A model generated the notes under the pieces. The model had not been told where the DNA came from and ran no database searches. It worked only from the letters and a program-made list of their open reading frames with translations. Below are positions 29,198 to 40,198 of a stretch of 64,000 nt of DNA, in pieces (position 1 is the stretch's first letter; every line of letters starts with the position of its first letter). A program made the translations under genes and the position numbers. The stretch lies in contig SVCX01000001.1 in assembly GCA_015058145.1 (NCBI GenBank), positions 1 to 64,000 of the forward strand. Reading direction: 5' to 3'. This DNA is from Clostridiales bacterium. GTDB taxonomy: Bacteria; Bacillota; Clostridia; Peptostreptococcales; Anaerovoracaceae.

Positions 29198-29226
29198 TTA
29201 GAGTGCACAAAATTTGTACACTCTAA
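29198..29226. promoter_or_regulatory. 29-bp palindrome: candidate TetR operator or terminator stem
   Basis: TTAGAGTGCACAAA-A-TTTGTACACTCTAA, one mismatch between arms, between the TetR and MMPL genes. Confidence 0.6.
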
Positions 29227-29325
29227 TTTTATTGTAAATTCAAAGAATCCAAAGCTTTTGCTACTATAAGCAGGGCATAGTGCCCAAAATATAGACACTT
29301 ATAGTCAGTCATCCCGGAGGAAAAA

Positions 29326-31443
29326 ATGCTGAAGTTCGGAAGAACTGTAGTTAGAAAGAGAAAACTGATTTTGCTGGTCGGATTGTTGTTGCTCATTCCG
29401 TCGGTCATAGGGTATCTGAATACAGGCGTTAACTACGATGTGCTGCTGTATCTGCCGGATTCGATGGAAACCGTTGAGGGACAGGATATTCTGCTTGACG
29501 AATTCGACAAAGGTGGGTTCGCCATGGTCATGTTCAAGGACATGGATGAGAAGGACGTGGACAAGTGTTGCCACAAGATTGAAGACATCGATCATGTAGA
29601 CAGTGTCATATCCTATGATACATTGATTGGTCCGCAGGTTCCCGATATGATCATGCCCGATGAGCTAAAAGATGTTTATGAAGACGGTGACACTACTTTA
29701 GCTGCGGTATTCTTCAATACGCCGACTTCTGACGAGGGGTCGATCCATGCGGTGCAGGATATTCGAAAAGTCTGCGGCAAACAGTGCTTCGTCAGCGGCA
29801 TGAGTGCTTTTGTAACAGATCTGAAAGAACTGTCGGAGCACGAGGAACCGATCTACGTTGCGATCGCAGTTGTTCTGGCGACGCTGCTCATGGCTTTGCT
29901 GATGGATTCCGCTTTCGTCTCGGTCGTCTTCGTCATGGGTATCGGCATCGCCATCATCTTCAATATGGGAAGCAATTTCTTCTTCGGAGAAATCTCCTAT
30001 ATTACAAAGGCAATCGCCGCGGTTCTCCAGCTTGCCGTAACAATGGACTATTCCATATTCCTTTGGCACAGCTACGAGGAACATCGATTTGAATTGGGTA
30101 TGGACAGAGAAGAAGCCATGGCTAACGCCATATCGAAGACTCTGGTATCCGTAACGGGAAGTTCTATTACGACAATTGCAGGATTCCTCGCGCTTTGCTT
30201 TATGACATTCACCCTGGGGCTTAATCTGGGTATCGTCATGGCGAAGGGCGTGCTTATCGGTGTAATCACTAGTGTCACGATTCTGCCTGCGCTGATTCTA
30301 GGCCTCGAAAAACCGATTTTCAAGACTAAGCATAAGCCGTTAATGATCAAGTTCGACAAATTGTCCAAGGGAATCGTGAGAAGGCCGGTTATACTGCTGG
30401 TTGTATTTCTTGTTTTGCTCGGACCTGCGCTCTTCGGATACACTCATACAGAAACCTATTACAAGCTCGATGAAGGAGTGCCGCAGGATCTGCCGTTCAA
30501 CGTGGCGAACGAAATGCTGCGGGATGATTTCGGCATCGCGACGCAGCATATGATTTTGGTCAATTCGGATCTTTCCCAGCGGGAAGTCAGAGGAATGATG
30601 AAAGAAATCGAGGATGTGGACGGCGTTAAGGCAGTCCTTGGACTGCAGAGTGCTCTTGGTCCTACTGTACCGGAGGAGATTCTTCCTTCTGCACTTGAGG
30701 GAACACTTGTAAGCGACAATCACCAGCTTCTGCTCGTAACCACAGAGTATGAGGTTGCCAGTGATGAAATATACAACCAGCTGGAGCAGATCAACGACAT
30801 TATCAAGAGTCACGACAAGGAGAGTTTGCTCATCGGAGAATCGGCTTGTACAAAGGATTTGATTGACGTAACAGACAGAGACTTCAAAATCGTCACAGCG
30901 GTCTCTGTAGGTGCTATTTTCTTGATTATATTGTTGGTTTTGCAGTCCATCTCACTGCCGTTCATTCTGGTAGGCTGCATCGAACTGGCAATATTCATCA
31001 ATCTAGGCATCCCATTCTACACAGGAACGGTTATGTCATTTATTGATTCCATCTGCATTAGTACGATTCAGCTGGGCGCAACGGTAGACTATGCAATATT
31101 GTTCACAAATCGCTACAAACGGGAACGGAATGGCGGCCTCGATGCCAAACAGGCGGTCGCAGTCGCACATTCCAAGACGATGCCGTCTGTATGTGTCAGC
31201 GCAATTGGATTCTTCGCTGCCACATTCGGTGTTTCCATTTATTCGAACATAGATATAATCAGCTCGATGGTATTCTTCATGGCCAGAGGAGCTGCGGTCA
31301 GCATGTTGGTTGTTATATTCATCCTTCCGGCACTGATCGTACTATTTGATAAGGTTATTATTAAGACAAGCAGAGGCTTTGAACACGTAGAGGGCGCATA
31401 CCACTATGGGCGCCTCGTCAAGGAAGGAGAGACAAATGACTAA
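29326..31443 (+). CDS. MMPL/RND-superfamily transporter
   Basis: 705 aa; two repeats of TM + extracytoplasmic domain; VTMDYSIFLWHSYEEHR and GATVDYAILFTNRYKRER motifs. Confidence 0.93.
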   Translation: MLKFGRTVVRKRKLILLVGLLLLIPSVIGYLNTGVNYDVLLYLPDSMETVEGQDILLDEFDKGGFAMVMFKDMDEKDVDKCCHKIEDIDHVDSVISYDTLIGPQVPDMIMPDELKDVYEDGDTTLAAVFFNTPTSDEGSIHAVQDIRKVCGKQCFVSGMSAFVTDLKELSEHEEPIYVAIAVVLATLLMALLMDSAFVSVVFVMGIGIAIIFNMGSNFFFGEISYITKAIAAVLQLAVTMDYSIFLWHSYEEHRFELGMDREEAMANAISKTLVSVTGSSITTIAGFLALCFMTFTLGLNLGIVMAKGVLIGVITSVTILPALILGLEKPIFKTKHKPLMIKFDKLSKGIVRRPVILLVVFLVLLGPALFGYTHTETYYKLDEGVPQDLPFNVANEMLRDDFGIATQHMILVNSDLSQREVRGMMKEIEDVDGVKAVLGLQSALGPTVPEEILPSALEGTLVSDNHQLLLVTTEYEVASDEIYNQLEQINDIIKSHDKESLLIGESACTKDLIDVTDRDFKIVTAVSVGAIFLIILLVLQSISLPFILVGCIELAIFINLGIPFYTGTVMSFIDSICISTIQLGATVDYAILFTNRYKRERNGGLDAKQAVAVAHSKTMPSVCVSAIGFFAATFGVSIYSNIDIISSMVFFMARGAAVSMLVVIFILPALIVLFDKVIIKTSRGFEHVEGAYHYGRLVKEGETND

Positions 31444-33364
31444 AAAGCCTGTTCGCAAAATGATAGCGTTTATAACCGCTGTATTCACTTTGGTTGTCAT
31501 GTGCGGACTGCCGGCTGTTGCTTTTGCATGGAACGGTGACATCACAAAGGAAGAGACGGTCTACGTTGTAACGGACAGCACCGGTACGCAGGAAGATGTA
31601 ATCGTCAGCGATCATCTGGTGAACAAAAGCAACGTGAAAACCATCTCTGATGAGACGACGCTTTCCGACATCGAAAACGTGAAAGGGGAGGAAACCTTCA
31701 AACAGAAAGGAGACTCGCTGACTTGGGATGCGGAAGGCAACAGTATCTATTATCAGGGAAAAACAGACGCGGAAGTTCCTGTGACTATGGATATCGTGTA
31801 CAGACTGAATGATCGAATTGTCAGCGGATCCGAACTGCAGGGGCAGAGCGGTAAAGTGGAAATCCGCATCCACTACGAGAACAACGCTGAATATGAGGGA
31901 ACGACTGTTCCATTCGTTGTTATGACAGGATTGATCGTAACAGACGATTCTTTTAAGAACATCAAAATCAGCAAAGGCAAGGTCATTGACGACGGAGAAA
32001 AACTTCTGGTCGTCGGTATGGCAGCGCCGGGTCTGGCGCAGACTCTTGGCATCGGCGAATCGGAACTGGGGTTCGGAAGCACCGTAACGATTACCGGTGA
32101 CGCGGACAAGTTCGCCGTCGAAGACATGATGACTATCGTGACCAATGCATTCTTTGAGGATGTCGACGCTGATTCTGTAGATCTTGATTACGATGATGAA
32201 ATCAAACAGCTGGATAAAGGATCGAAGGCTCTCGTTGACGGCAGCGACCAGCTTTACGAGGGTCTGGATACGCTGGCTGACAACATGCCGGAGTTGAAGA
32301 AGGGCGTTGGACAGCTGAAGGACGGGTCAGACGCATTGAAGAAGGGGACCAATGATGCTAAGAAAGGCGCCAAAGACTTGGCAGACGGTGCAGTGGAACT
32401 TAGTAAGAACATCAAAGACAGCCTTCAGGAGATAGAGGGATATCTCAAGCAGTCAGAAAAAGGAACTGCGGAGATCAAGACGGGACTTGGTACATTGAAG
32501 ACCGGGATCGACAGTGCTGAATCCGGGCTTGGACAAGTTGAAACAAACATGTTGGATGCAAGTGAAAAACTCACTAAGGGCGCAGGTTATTCGGATACTG
32601 CATCTAATGCAATTACGGCTGCAGATGGACAGATTGACGCCGCAGACGGAGAAATCAACAGCGCACTGCAGTCACTTGAACAAGGGACTGTCGATGATGT
32701 GACATATGCAAATATCAAAGCATCTCTCGAGGCTGCGATGGAGAATACCGCTGGAGCAAAAAGCTATACAGCAGGAGCGGCTACAGCGGTTGCAGCGACA
32801 AAACAGACCCAAGAAGGTTATGCCGTTGCCCTTGGAGATGAAGGACAACTATACGGAGGAGTGGATGCTGTTAAGACAGGTCTCAGTGATGCTTCTGTTT
32901 CACTTGAAAAACAGATCATACCGGGAATCACTTCTGTTGATAACGGATTGACGCAATTGATTACCGGGATAAACGATAATCTGTCCGAAAAAAGTAAACT
33001 CAGTCAAGGACTTAACAGCTTGACAAAAGGCACTAGCGATTTGTCAAACGGCGAGGTCAAGATTGCTGAAGGCGCAAGCGGTCTAGCCGATGGCATGACC
33101 CAACTGAACGACAAAGCAGACACCATGGTAAATGGAGTCTATCAGCTTGATAAAGGCGCCTATAAACTGCGCAAAGGCATGTCGCAACTATACAAGGAAG
33201 GTATCAAGAAAATCGTTGAGCTGTACAACAATGACCTGAAGGGGACGCTCGATAACGCCAACAGCTTGCTCGATGCAGGCAAGGGATACAAGACGTTCAC
33301 CAAACTGCCATCCGGCATGGACGGAAATGTCAAGTTCATCTACAAGACCGACATGACGAACTGA
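31436..33364 (+). CDS. Secreted heptad-repeat (X-X-X-Leu-X-X-Gly, YhgE/Pip-like) protein
   Basis: Signal peptide ending PAVAFAWNGD; LxxG-type heptads (LVDGSDQLYEGLDTL...LKKGVGQLKDGSDALKKG...LADGMTQLNDKADTMVNGVYQLDKGAYKLRKGMSQL). Start refined to ATG 31436 (8-nt overlap with MMPL gene). Confidence 0.87.
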   Translation: MTKKPVRKMIAFITAVFTLVVMCGLPAVAFAWNGDITKEETVYVVTDSTGTQEDVIVSDHLVNKSNVKTISDETTLSDIENVKGEETFKQKGDSLTWDAEGNSIYYQGKTDAEVPVTMDIVYRLNDRIVSGSELQGQSGKVEIRIHYENNAEYEGTTVPFVVMTGLIVTDDSFKNIKISKGKVIDDGEKLLVVGMAAPGLAQTLGIGESELGFGSTVTITGDADKFAVEDMMTIVTNAFFEDVDADSVDLDYDDEIKQLDKGSKALVDGSDQLYEGLDTLADNMPELKKGVGQLKDGSDALKKGTNDAKKGAKDLADGAVELSKNIKDSLQEIEGYLKQSEKGTAEIKTGLGTLKTGIDSAESGLGQVETNMLDASEKLTKGAGYSDTASNAITAADGQIDAADGEINSALQSLEQGTVDDVTYANIKASLEAAMENTAGAKSYTAGAATAVAATKQTQEGYAVALGDEGQLYGGVDAVKTGLSDASVSLEKQIIPGITSVDNGLTQLITGINDNLSEKSKLSQGLNSLTKGTSDLSNGEVKIAEGASGLADGMTQLNDKADTMVNGVYQLDKGAYKLRKGMSQLYKEGIKKIVELYNNDLKGTLDNANSLLDAGKGYKTFTKLPSGMDGNVKFIYKTDMTN

Positions 33365-33385
33365 TCGTTGAACTATAATTTCATT

Positions 33386-33453
33386 TGAAGAGCGAACTGT
33401 CGTAGAAATGACCGGTAGAAATGGTTGTCTCTACGGCAGTTGTTGCTTTTGAG
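33386..33453 (+). terminator. Long imperfect hairpin downstream of the heptad-repeat gene
   Basis: GAACTGTCGTAGA...TCTACGGCAGTT arms with a G-U pair, followed by GTTGCTTTT. Confidence 0.55.
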
Positions 33454-33657
33454 ACGAATTCAGGTGGTTCAGTATTATTTATTATCGTTATTTACAGTTG
33501 TTTCTATGGTACCGTACATAGATAAAGATTCCGGTAGTAGAAAACACATGCTGAATAGCAGAAAAACATGTAGTAGGCCAGAACACAAAGCCTATTTTGT
33601 CAGGAATCATATAAACCATGAATCAACAGTGGAAAAACTACGACAAGTCGCTTTTCA
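33386..33657. mobile_element. Candidate MITE-like or decayed IS remnant (272 bp)
   Basis: Inverted ends TGAAGAGCGAACTGTCGTAG (33386-33405) and CTACGACAAGTCGCTTTTCA (33638-33657); 17/20 match after reverse complement; no coding content recognised between them. Confidence 0.4.
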
Positions 33658-33752
33658 GCCATTGAAGGGCTACATAAGAAATACGCATTGACATTGGCCG
33701 TTGCAGTGATAGAATAGCATCTGTTGAAATAAACAGAAACAGGGAGAAGGAA

Positions 33753-35105
33753 ATGCAGAACAAGATGGGCGCAATGCCCGTTGGAAGACTGATATTGAAT
33801 ATGGCGTGGCCGGCGATGCTGTCTATGATGATCCTGGCGCTGTACAACATTGTTGACAGCTTTTTTGTCGCGCGAATCGGCGAGGAAGCGCTGGCTGCGA
33901 TTACGTATATCTTTCCTGTTCAGATGGTACAGATGTCCTGTGCCATCGGTACCGGAGTCGGTATCAATTCGCTGATATCAAGAAGACTGGGCGCGAAGAA
34001 AATCGAAGAGGCGAATCTGGCTGCAAGCCATGGATACAGACTTGCGTTTTTCAACTGGGCAGCGTTCGCTCTGGTAGGCATCTTCCTGTCACGTCCGATC
34101 CTGGAGGTGATGACGGATACGCCGTATATCTTAGATGAGGGCACCAAGTACATGACGATTGTACTTATAGGCTCGCTCTTTGTCTTCGTGCAGGCGTTTA
34201 CTGAGAAAATCATTCAGGCTACAGGGAACATGATTCTTCCAATGTTCTGCAGTGTTCTGGGCGCGGCGTTCAATATCGGTCTGGATCCGCTGCTGATTTT
34301 CGGTATCGGCCCGTTCCCTGAAATGGGCGTGGCCGGCGCGGCTGTTGCTACGATTACAGGACAATTCTTCTCCATGTGTCTGGGTCAGTACATACTTTTC
34401 GGTCGTAAGCATCCGGTCAAGGTGAAACTGCGTGGATTCCAGTGGCAGGGCAGCATTGTGAAGGATATCTACGCCGTCGGTTTTCCTGCGATCCTCATGC
34501 AGTGTATCGGATCTGTCATGCAGTTTGGCATGAATATGATTTTGAATTCGTATACAGAGACAGCTGTTGCTGTTATGGGCGTATACGGCAGACTCCAGTC
34601 CTTCATTTTCATGCCGGTATTCGGCTTGAATCAGGGCGTGCTTCCGATTATGGGATACAACTACGGGGCAAAAAACAAAAAACGCCTGATGGAGGCGTAT
34701 AAGAAGGGGTTTGCCTTTGCATTTGCCATCATGGCAGCCGGACTGATTGTATTCCAGCTCTTCCCGCATGAGATATTGAGCGCCTTCAACGCCCAGGGGA
34801 ATCAGGACATGTACGATATCGGCATACCAGCATTAAGAGCCGTCAGTTGGTGTTTCCTGCCGGCATCCTACGGAATCATGACGTCATCGGTGTTCCAGGG
34901 TACAGGGCACGGATTCCTGAGCCTTTGGAGCTCGCTGATCAGACAGCTGGTCGGAATCCTCCCTTTGGCATATATTCTAGGCAAACTCTACGGATTGAAC
35001 GCTGTTTGGTGGTCTTTCCCATTGGCGGAAATTCTGGGTACGGCTTATCTGGTCATCGCTTTCGTGTGGCTCTATAAAAAAGATATCAAACATCTGGGCG
35101 AATGA
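33753..35105 (+). CDS. MATE family efflux transporter
   Basis: 450 aa, 12 TM; PVGRLILNMAWPAMLSMMILALYNIVDSFFVARIGEEALAAITYIFP. Confidence 0.95.
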   Translation: MQNKMGAMPVGRLILNMAWPAMLSMMILALYNIVDSFFVARIGEEALAAITYIFPVQMVQMSCAIGTGVGINSLISRRLGAKKIEEANLAASHGYRLAFFNWAAFALVGIFLSRPILEVMTDTPYILDEGTKYMTIVLIGSLFVFVQAFTEKIIQATGNMILPMFCSVLGAAFNIGLDPLLIFGIGPFPEMGVAGAAVATITGQFFSMCLGQYILFGRKHPVKVKLRGFQWQGSIVKDIYAVGFPAILMQCIGSVMQFGMNMILNSYTETAVAVMGVYGRLQSFIFMPVFGLNQGVLPIMGYNYGAKNKKRLMEAYKKGFAFAFAIMAAGLIVFQLFPHEILSAFNAQGNQDMYDIGIPALRAVSWCFLPASYGIMTSSVFQGTGHGFLSLWSSLIRQLVGILPLAYILGKLYGLNAVWWSFPLAEILGTAYLVIAFVWLYKKDIKHLGE

Positions 35106-35121
35106 TGCAAAGGCATCAAGC

Positions 35122-35724
35122 CTATGGATACAGATAGACCAGCGGTTTTTCTTCGTAAGTCCGATCTTCTGAATCCATGAGGACGAGATCCATAATCTTA
35201 TGATCCCGAATCAGATGCTTCCAGCATGTGTAAGTCGCTCGGATGAAATCGTCATTCAGTCTGACGAAATCACGAATCAGCGGACATTCGTAAGGCAGTT
35301 CGTCCGCGCAGAGTATAATATGGAATATACCGTCCTCGTCGATGTGCGGGGACAGAGGAAATGTGCGGCACTGTATCGGCCGCTTATTTCTTTTGCAGAG
35401 AGGAGCGGTGCGGCACTGTATGAAAGGAACGCGTCCACGCCAGCTGTCGGGATAGTCGTATTCCTCAGCGCGCAGGGAACCCCATTCGATCCACTCGTCA
35501 TCGCTTTCGTCAAAGACCTTCTCCTCACCTGGCAAAAGCATCAGCCCCATGTACTGGTCCGCGTTTTCATCGCCGGCGGCATTGTATTCGATGTCCTCAG
35601 GAGTGTAATCACAGAGGCAGCAGGCAGCGCCGCAGAGGATACCGCAGTCGAAGTCCACGGGAGATACCATGTCCAGCAGACGATAGATAGCCTGATAGGT
35701 TGTTTTTGATATTGTGCTCTTCAT
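35122..35724 (-). CDS. Cysteine-rich hypothetical protein
   Basis: 200 aa; CGILCGAACCLC and CRTAPLCKRNKRPIQCRTFPLSPH motifs suggest a metal-binding protein. Confidence 0.78.
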   Translation of the reverse strand: MKSTISKTTYQAIYRLLDMVSPVDFDCGILCGAACCLCDYTPEDIEYNAAGDENADQYMGLMLLPGEEKVFDESDDEWIEWGSLRAEEYDYPDSWRGRVPFIQCRTAPLCKRNKRPIQCRTFPLSPHIDEDGIFHIILCADELPYECPLIRDFVRLNDDFIRATYTCWKHLIRDHKIMDLVLMDSEDRTYEEKPLVYLYP

Positions 35725-35780
35725 AGGACGATTATAGTAGAAGGCACATAATAATGCAAAAGCCGTGAAAAAAGAGTGTA

Positions 35781-35808
35781 TTGCAGTATAACTATTTTGG
35801 AGTATAAT
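35781..35808 (+). promoter_or_regulatory. Sigma-A-type promoter for the activase fusion gene
   Basis: TTGCAG, 16-nt spacer, TATAAT. Confidence 0.65.
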
Positions 35809-35876
35809 ATACGTTGGTTTTTTATTGGATTCAAATATGCATATATATGTAGTTATTCATAGCAGGAAGGGTTTTT

Positions 35877-38800
35877 ATGAGATTAGGAATCGACGTAGGA
35901 TCAACAACAGTCAAGCTGGTATTTCTTGACGACGACAACAACATCATTTACAGCAGGTATGAGCGTCATATGTCGAACGCTTTCCTCAAGGTGCAGGAAC
36001 TCATCAAAGAAGCGCATGAAGAATTCGGCGATCAGACCATTCAGGCCGTTATCACAGGTTCAGGCGGACTCAGTATCGCCAAGTTGATCAAAGTGCCTTT
36101 TGAGCAGGAAGTCATCTCCTGCAGCAAGGCCGTACAGACACTGATACCGGAAACGGATACTGCCATTGAACTGGGCGGAGAGGACGCTAAAATTACGTTC
36201 TACGGCCAGACCATTGAGCAGAGGATGAACGGTACCTGCGCCGGCGGTACCGGTGCTTTTATCGACCAGATGGCGGTTCTGCTGAATACAGACGCCGATG
36301 GACTGAATGAGGCGTCAAAGAAGCATACGCTGATTTATCCGATTGCCGCGAGATGCGGCGTATTCGCCAAAACGGACATCCAGCCGCTGATCAATGACGG
36401 CGCTAAAATCGAGAATCTGGCGGCATCCATCTTTCAGGCAGTTGTGGACCAGACCATCTCCGGTCTGGCTTGCGGACATCCTATCAAAGGTAAGGTCGCG
36501 TTTCTGGGAGGACCGCTGAGCTTCCTGCCGGAACTCAGAGCAAGATTCATTGAAACACTGAAGCTGAAACCGGAAGAGGTCATCATTCCGGAAGACGGCA
36601 AGCTTTTTGTTGCCGTTGGCGCGGCGCTTCTGGCCGGAGAGAAAGAAGAGACCAGCCTGGGCGACATTATGACCAGACTCGCCAATGCGGACCAGAGCGA
36701 GCTCAGCGATACGGCACGCATTGAGCCTCTGTTCCGGAACCAGGAGGAATACGACGAATTCAAGGCGCGCCATGACAGAGCGAAAGTCAAACGCAAGCCG
36801 TTCTCTGAGGCGAAGGGAAGACTCTTCCTTGGTATCGACGCAGGATCAACAACGACAAAATCTATCGTTATCGATGACGAGAAGAACGTCCTGTACACAT
36901 TCTACCGAAGCAACCGCGGCAAACCGATTGCGCCGATCATCGAGATGCTCAAGGATGTCTACGACAAGATGCCGGAAGGATGCTACATCGGTGGTACCGC
37001 TGTAACCGGTTATGGCGAGAATCTCATCAAGGCGGCGTTCAAGTGCGACATGGGAGAAATCGAGACCATGGCACATTACAAGGGCGCCGAGGAATTCCTG
37101 CCGGGCGTGGAGTTCATCCTGGACATCGGCGGACAGGACATGAAGTGCATGAAGATCAAGGACAATGCCATCTATGACATTATGCTCAACGAGGCGTGCT
37201 CGTCGGGATGCGGATCTTTCATCGAAACTTACGCCAAGTCCGTTCAGATGAGCGTTCCTGATTTTGCGCAGGAAGCGCTCTTCGCGGAGGGCCCTGTCGA
37301 TCTGGGCACCAGATGCACCGTATTCATGAACTCCAAGGTCAAGCAGGCTCAGAAGGAGGGCGCCACCATTGGAGATATCTCTGCGGGACTTTCTTATTCC
37401 GTTATCAAGAACGCCCTCTATAAGGTCATCAAACTGAGAAATCCGGAAGACGCCGGCGAGAAAGTCGTCGTGCAGGGAGGAACATTCCTCAACGACGCGG
37501 TCCTCAGATCCATTGAGAAGATTCTGGGCAAGGACGTGGTTCGTCCTGACATCTCCGGACTTATGGGAGCTTTCGGAGCGGCCCTCATCGCCCGCAGTAA
37601 CTACAAAGGCGGTGAATCCAGCCTGCTGAAGAGGGATGAGCTGGAGACCTTTGACGTTGAGACTTCCACGACGAGATGTAGAAGATGCGAGAACAACTGC
37701 CTGCTGACCGTCAACAAGTTCGCCGACGGAACCAGACTCATTACAGGAAACAGATGTGAAAAGGGCGAGGGCAAGACAGAAGCGACCCACAGCGAACTGC
37801 CGAACCTCTACGAATATAAGTTCAAGAGACTCTTTGATTACACACCGCTGAACGCTGAGGAAGCGCCGCGCGGTGAGGTCGGAATACCGAGAGTTCTCAA
37901 CATGTATGAGAACTACCCGTTCTGGTTTACCTTCTGGACGGAACTGGGGTACAGCGTAGTTCTTTCACCGCAATCGAAGAAGTCCATCTATGAGATGGGG
38001 ATGGACACCATCTCCTCAGACACGGCCTGTTATCCGGCGAAAATCGTACACGGACACGTCAAGTGGCTGGCGGAACACGGTCTGCGCTTCATCTTCTATC
38101 CGAGCATCAACTATGAACGCATTGAAGATGAGAAGCAGCCGAACCACTACAACTGTCCAATCGTAGCCACCTATCCGGAGGTTATTGCGAACAATATGGA
38201 TGAAGTCATCGAAGAAAACAAGATCGACTTCATGCATCCGTTCCTTCCGTATGACAACGATAAATTCCTGATTGACGAGCTCGCCGACGTGCTGAAGAGC
38301 AAAGGCATTACAAAGCAGGAAATCAGACATGCTGTCAGACAGGCGCGCCGTGAGGATGAACGTTTCCACGACGATATGAAGAACGCCGGTGAAGAAGCCC
38401 TGAAATACGGGGAAGAGCACGGCGTCAAGAGCATCATTCTGGCCGGACGTCCGTACCACGTTGATCCTGAGATCAACCATGGACTCGATAAGATGATCAA
38501 CTCCTTCGGCATGATCGTCCTGACGGAGGATTCCATCGCCCACAGAGCCAAGCTGGAGCGGCCGATCCGAGTGCTCGATCAGTGGATGTACCATTCGAGA
38601 ATGTACCGTGCTGCCGTCTTCGCGGGCACGAGAAACGATATCGAGCTCATTCAGCTCAACTCCTTCGGATGCGGACTCGACGCCGTTACGACGGATCAGG
38701 TGCAGGAAATCTGTCACAAGAACAACAAACTGTATACGGTGCTCAAGATCGATGAAGGCTCGAATCTGGGCGCCGCCAAGATCAGAATCAGATCCCTCCG

Positions 38801-40109
38801 GGCGGCTATGTCCGAACGCGAGAAGAATGAAGTTGTCGCGAAGCCGGACAACACACCGTATGAGCGTGCGCTCTTCACAAAGGAAATGCGGGAAGAGAAT
38901 TATACCATCATGATGCCGCAGATGTCTCCGATCCACTGGAATCTGGTCGAGGCTATGATGCAGTCCTGCGGATACAACGCGAAACAGCTTCCGCCAGTCA
39001 GCGTCCACGCGGTCGATGAAGGCCTGAAATATGTCAACAACGATGCTTGTTATCCGACCATCGTTACACTCGGACAGACCATCGCGGCGCTGAAATCAGG
39101 TGAATACGATCTGAATAGAACAGCTATCTTCATGTCACAGACTGGCGGACAATGCAGAGCGTCCAACTACGTGTCGCTTCTGCGCAAAGCCCTCAAGGAT
39201 CTGGATATGCCGCAGATTCCGATTATTTCCGTCAACATGGCGGGGCTGGAGAAGAATCCGGGATTCAATCTCCTTGACTGGAAACTAATCAAAAAAGGCA
39301 TGATGGCTATCGTATACGGTGATCTGTTCATGCGAGTTCTTTACTCAACCAGACCGTATGAAGTGGAACCGGGCAGCGCCAACGCGCTCTACGAGAAGTG
39401 GAACAAGATTGCCATGGAGAATTGCCGCAACGGCAAGTGGGATGAATTCAAGAAAAACTGCAAAGGCATCTGTATGGACTTCGACGAGCTGCCTTTGCGC
39501 GATATCAAGAAGCCAAAGGTCGGCGTCGTCGGCGAGATTCTGGTCAAGTACCATCCGACCGCCAACAACGATATCGTCGGCGTCATCGAGGAAGAAGGCG
39601 GCGAAGCGGTCGTTCTGGATCTGCTTGACTTCCTCCTGTACGGAATGCACAACAAGGAGTTCAACTACGAACATCTCTCCGGCACATACATGCAAATGAA
39701 AGGCAACAAGGCGGCTATCGCCTTCCTGGAACAGATCCGGAAGCCGGCGAGAGTCGCGCTCAGAGAGTCAAAACGGTTCAAGGAACCGGCTCACATCGAA
39801 GAGACGGCGAAATCCGCCCAGCAGGTCATCTCACTGGGCAATCAGTGCGGAGAAGGTTGGCTTCTTACAGGAGAGATGGTCGAGCTCATCGAGAACGGCG
39901 TGGAGAACATCGCGTGTCTGCAGCCGTTCGCATGTCTGCCGAACCACGTTACCGGCAAAGGCATGATGAAGGCTATGCGTAAGTTCAGCCCGAAGGCGAA
40001 CATCGTTGCCATCGACTTTGATCCAGGGGCATCACACGTAAACCAGCTGAACAGGATCAAGCTCATGATGACGACCGCGCACAAAAATCTCCGTGAGTCT
40101 GAGTCTTGA
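35877..40109 (+). CDS. Giant 2-hydroxyacyl-CoA dehydratase activase fusion: two BadF/BcrA-type ASKHA ATPase domains plus HgdB-like/DUF2229-like C-terminal region
   Basis: 1410 aa; two ATPase starts ([19 protein letters not shown] and [19 protein letters not shown]), ACSSGCGSF and [12 protein letters not shown] motifs, Cys-containing C-terminal half. Confidence 0.93.
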   Translation: MRLGIDVGSTTVKLVFLDDDNNIIYSRYERHMSNAFLKVQELIKEAHEEFGDQTIQAVITGSGGLSIAKLIKVPFEQEVISCSKAVQTLIPETDTAIELGGEDAKITFYGQTIEQRMNGTCAGGTGAFIDQMAVLLNTDADGLNEASKKHTLIYPIAARCGVFAKTDIQPLINDGAKIENLAASIFQAVVDQTISGLACGHPIKGKVAFLGGPLSFLPELRARFIETLKLKPEEVIIPEDGKLFVAVGAALLAGEKEETSLGDIMTRLANADQSELSDTARIEPLFRNQEEYDEFKARHDRAKVKRKPFSEAKGRLFLGIDAGSTTTKSIVIDDEKNVLYTFYRSNRGKPIAPIIEMLKDVYDKMPEGCYIGGTAVTGYGENLIKAAFKCDMGEIETMAHYKGAEEFLPGVEFILDIGGQDMKCMKIKDNAIYDIMLNEACSSGCGSFIETYAKSVQMSVPDFAQEALFAEGPVDLGTRCTVFMNSKVKQAQKEGATIGDISAGLSYSVIKNALYKVIKLRNPEDAGEKVVVQGGTFLNDAVLRSIEKILGKDVVRPDISGLMGAFGAALIARSNYKGGESSLLKRDELETFDVETSTTRCRRCENNCLLTVNKFADGTRLITGNRCEKGEGKTEATHSELPNLYEYKFKRLFDYTPLNAEEAPRGEVGIPRVLNMYENYPFWFTFWTELGYSVVLSPQSKKSIYEMGMDTISSDTACYPAKIVHGHVKWLAEHGLRFIFYPSINYERIEDEKQPNHYNCPIVATYPEVIANNMDEVIEENKIDFMHPFLPYDNDKFLIDELADVLKSKGITKQEIRHAVRQARREDERFHDDMKNAGEEALKYGEEHGVKSIILAGRPYHVDPEINHGLDKMINSFGMIVLTEDSIAHRAKLERPIRVLDQWMYHSRMYRAAVFAGTRNDIELIQLNSFGCGLDAVTTDQVQEICHKNNKLYTVLKIDEGSNLGAAKIRIRSLRAAMSEREKNEVVAKPDNTPYERALFTKEMREENYTIMMPQMSPIHWNLVEAMMQSCGYNAKQLPPVSVHAVDEGLKYVNNDACYPTIVTLGQTIAALKSGEYDLNRTAIFMSQTGGQCRASNYVSLLRKALKDLDMPQIPIISVNMAGLEKNPGFNLLDWKLIKKGMMAIVYGDLFMRVLYSTRPYEVEPGSANALYEKWNKIAMENCRNGKWDEFKKNCKGICMDFDELPLRDIKKPKVGVVGEILVKYHPTANNDIVGVIEEEGGEAVVLDLLDFLLYGMHNKEFNYEHLSGTYMQMKGNKAAIAFLEQIRKPARVALRESKRFKEPAHIEETAKSAQQVISLGNQCGEGWLLTGEMVELIENGVENIACLQPFACLPNHVTGKGMMKAMRKFSPKANIVAIDFDPGASHVNQLNRIKLMMTTAHKNLRESES

Positions 40110-40198
40110 GTCCGGAAGAAGGGCGAAAGAACTTGCAGAGAATTGTGATAGGGGATAGAATAAGAACAGAGAAACAACACATATAAGGAGGCGTCTTT

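Noticed and set aside
33425-33691. 88-aa ORF in the gap before the MATE gene
   Set aside because: No RBS, low-complexity start, overlaps the inverted-repeat element; no similarity to transposases that I can recognise.
36846-37790. 314-aa and neighbouring 330-aa minus-strand ORFs within the activase fusion gene
   Set aside because: Antisense shadows of a strongly supported 1410-aa gene.
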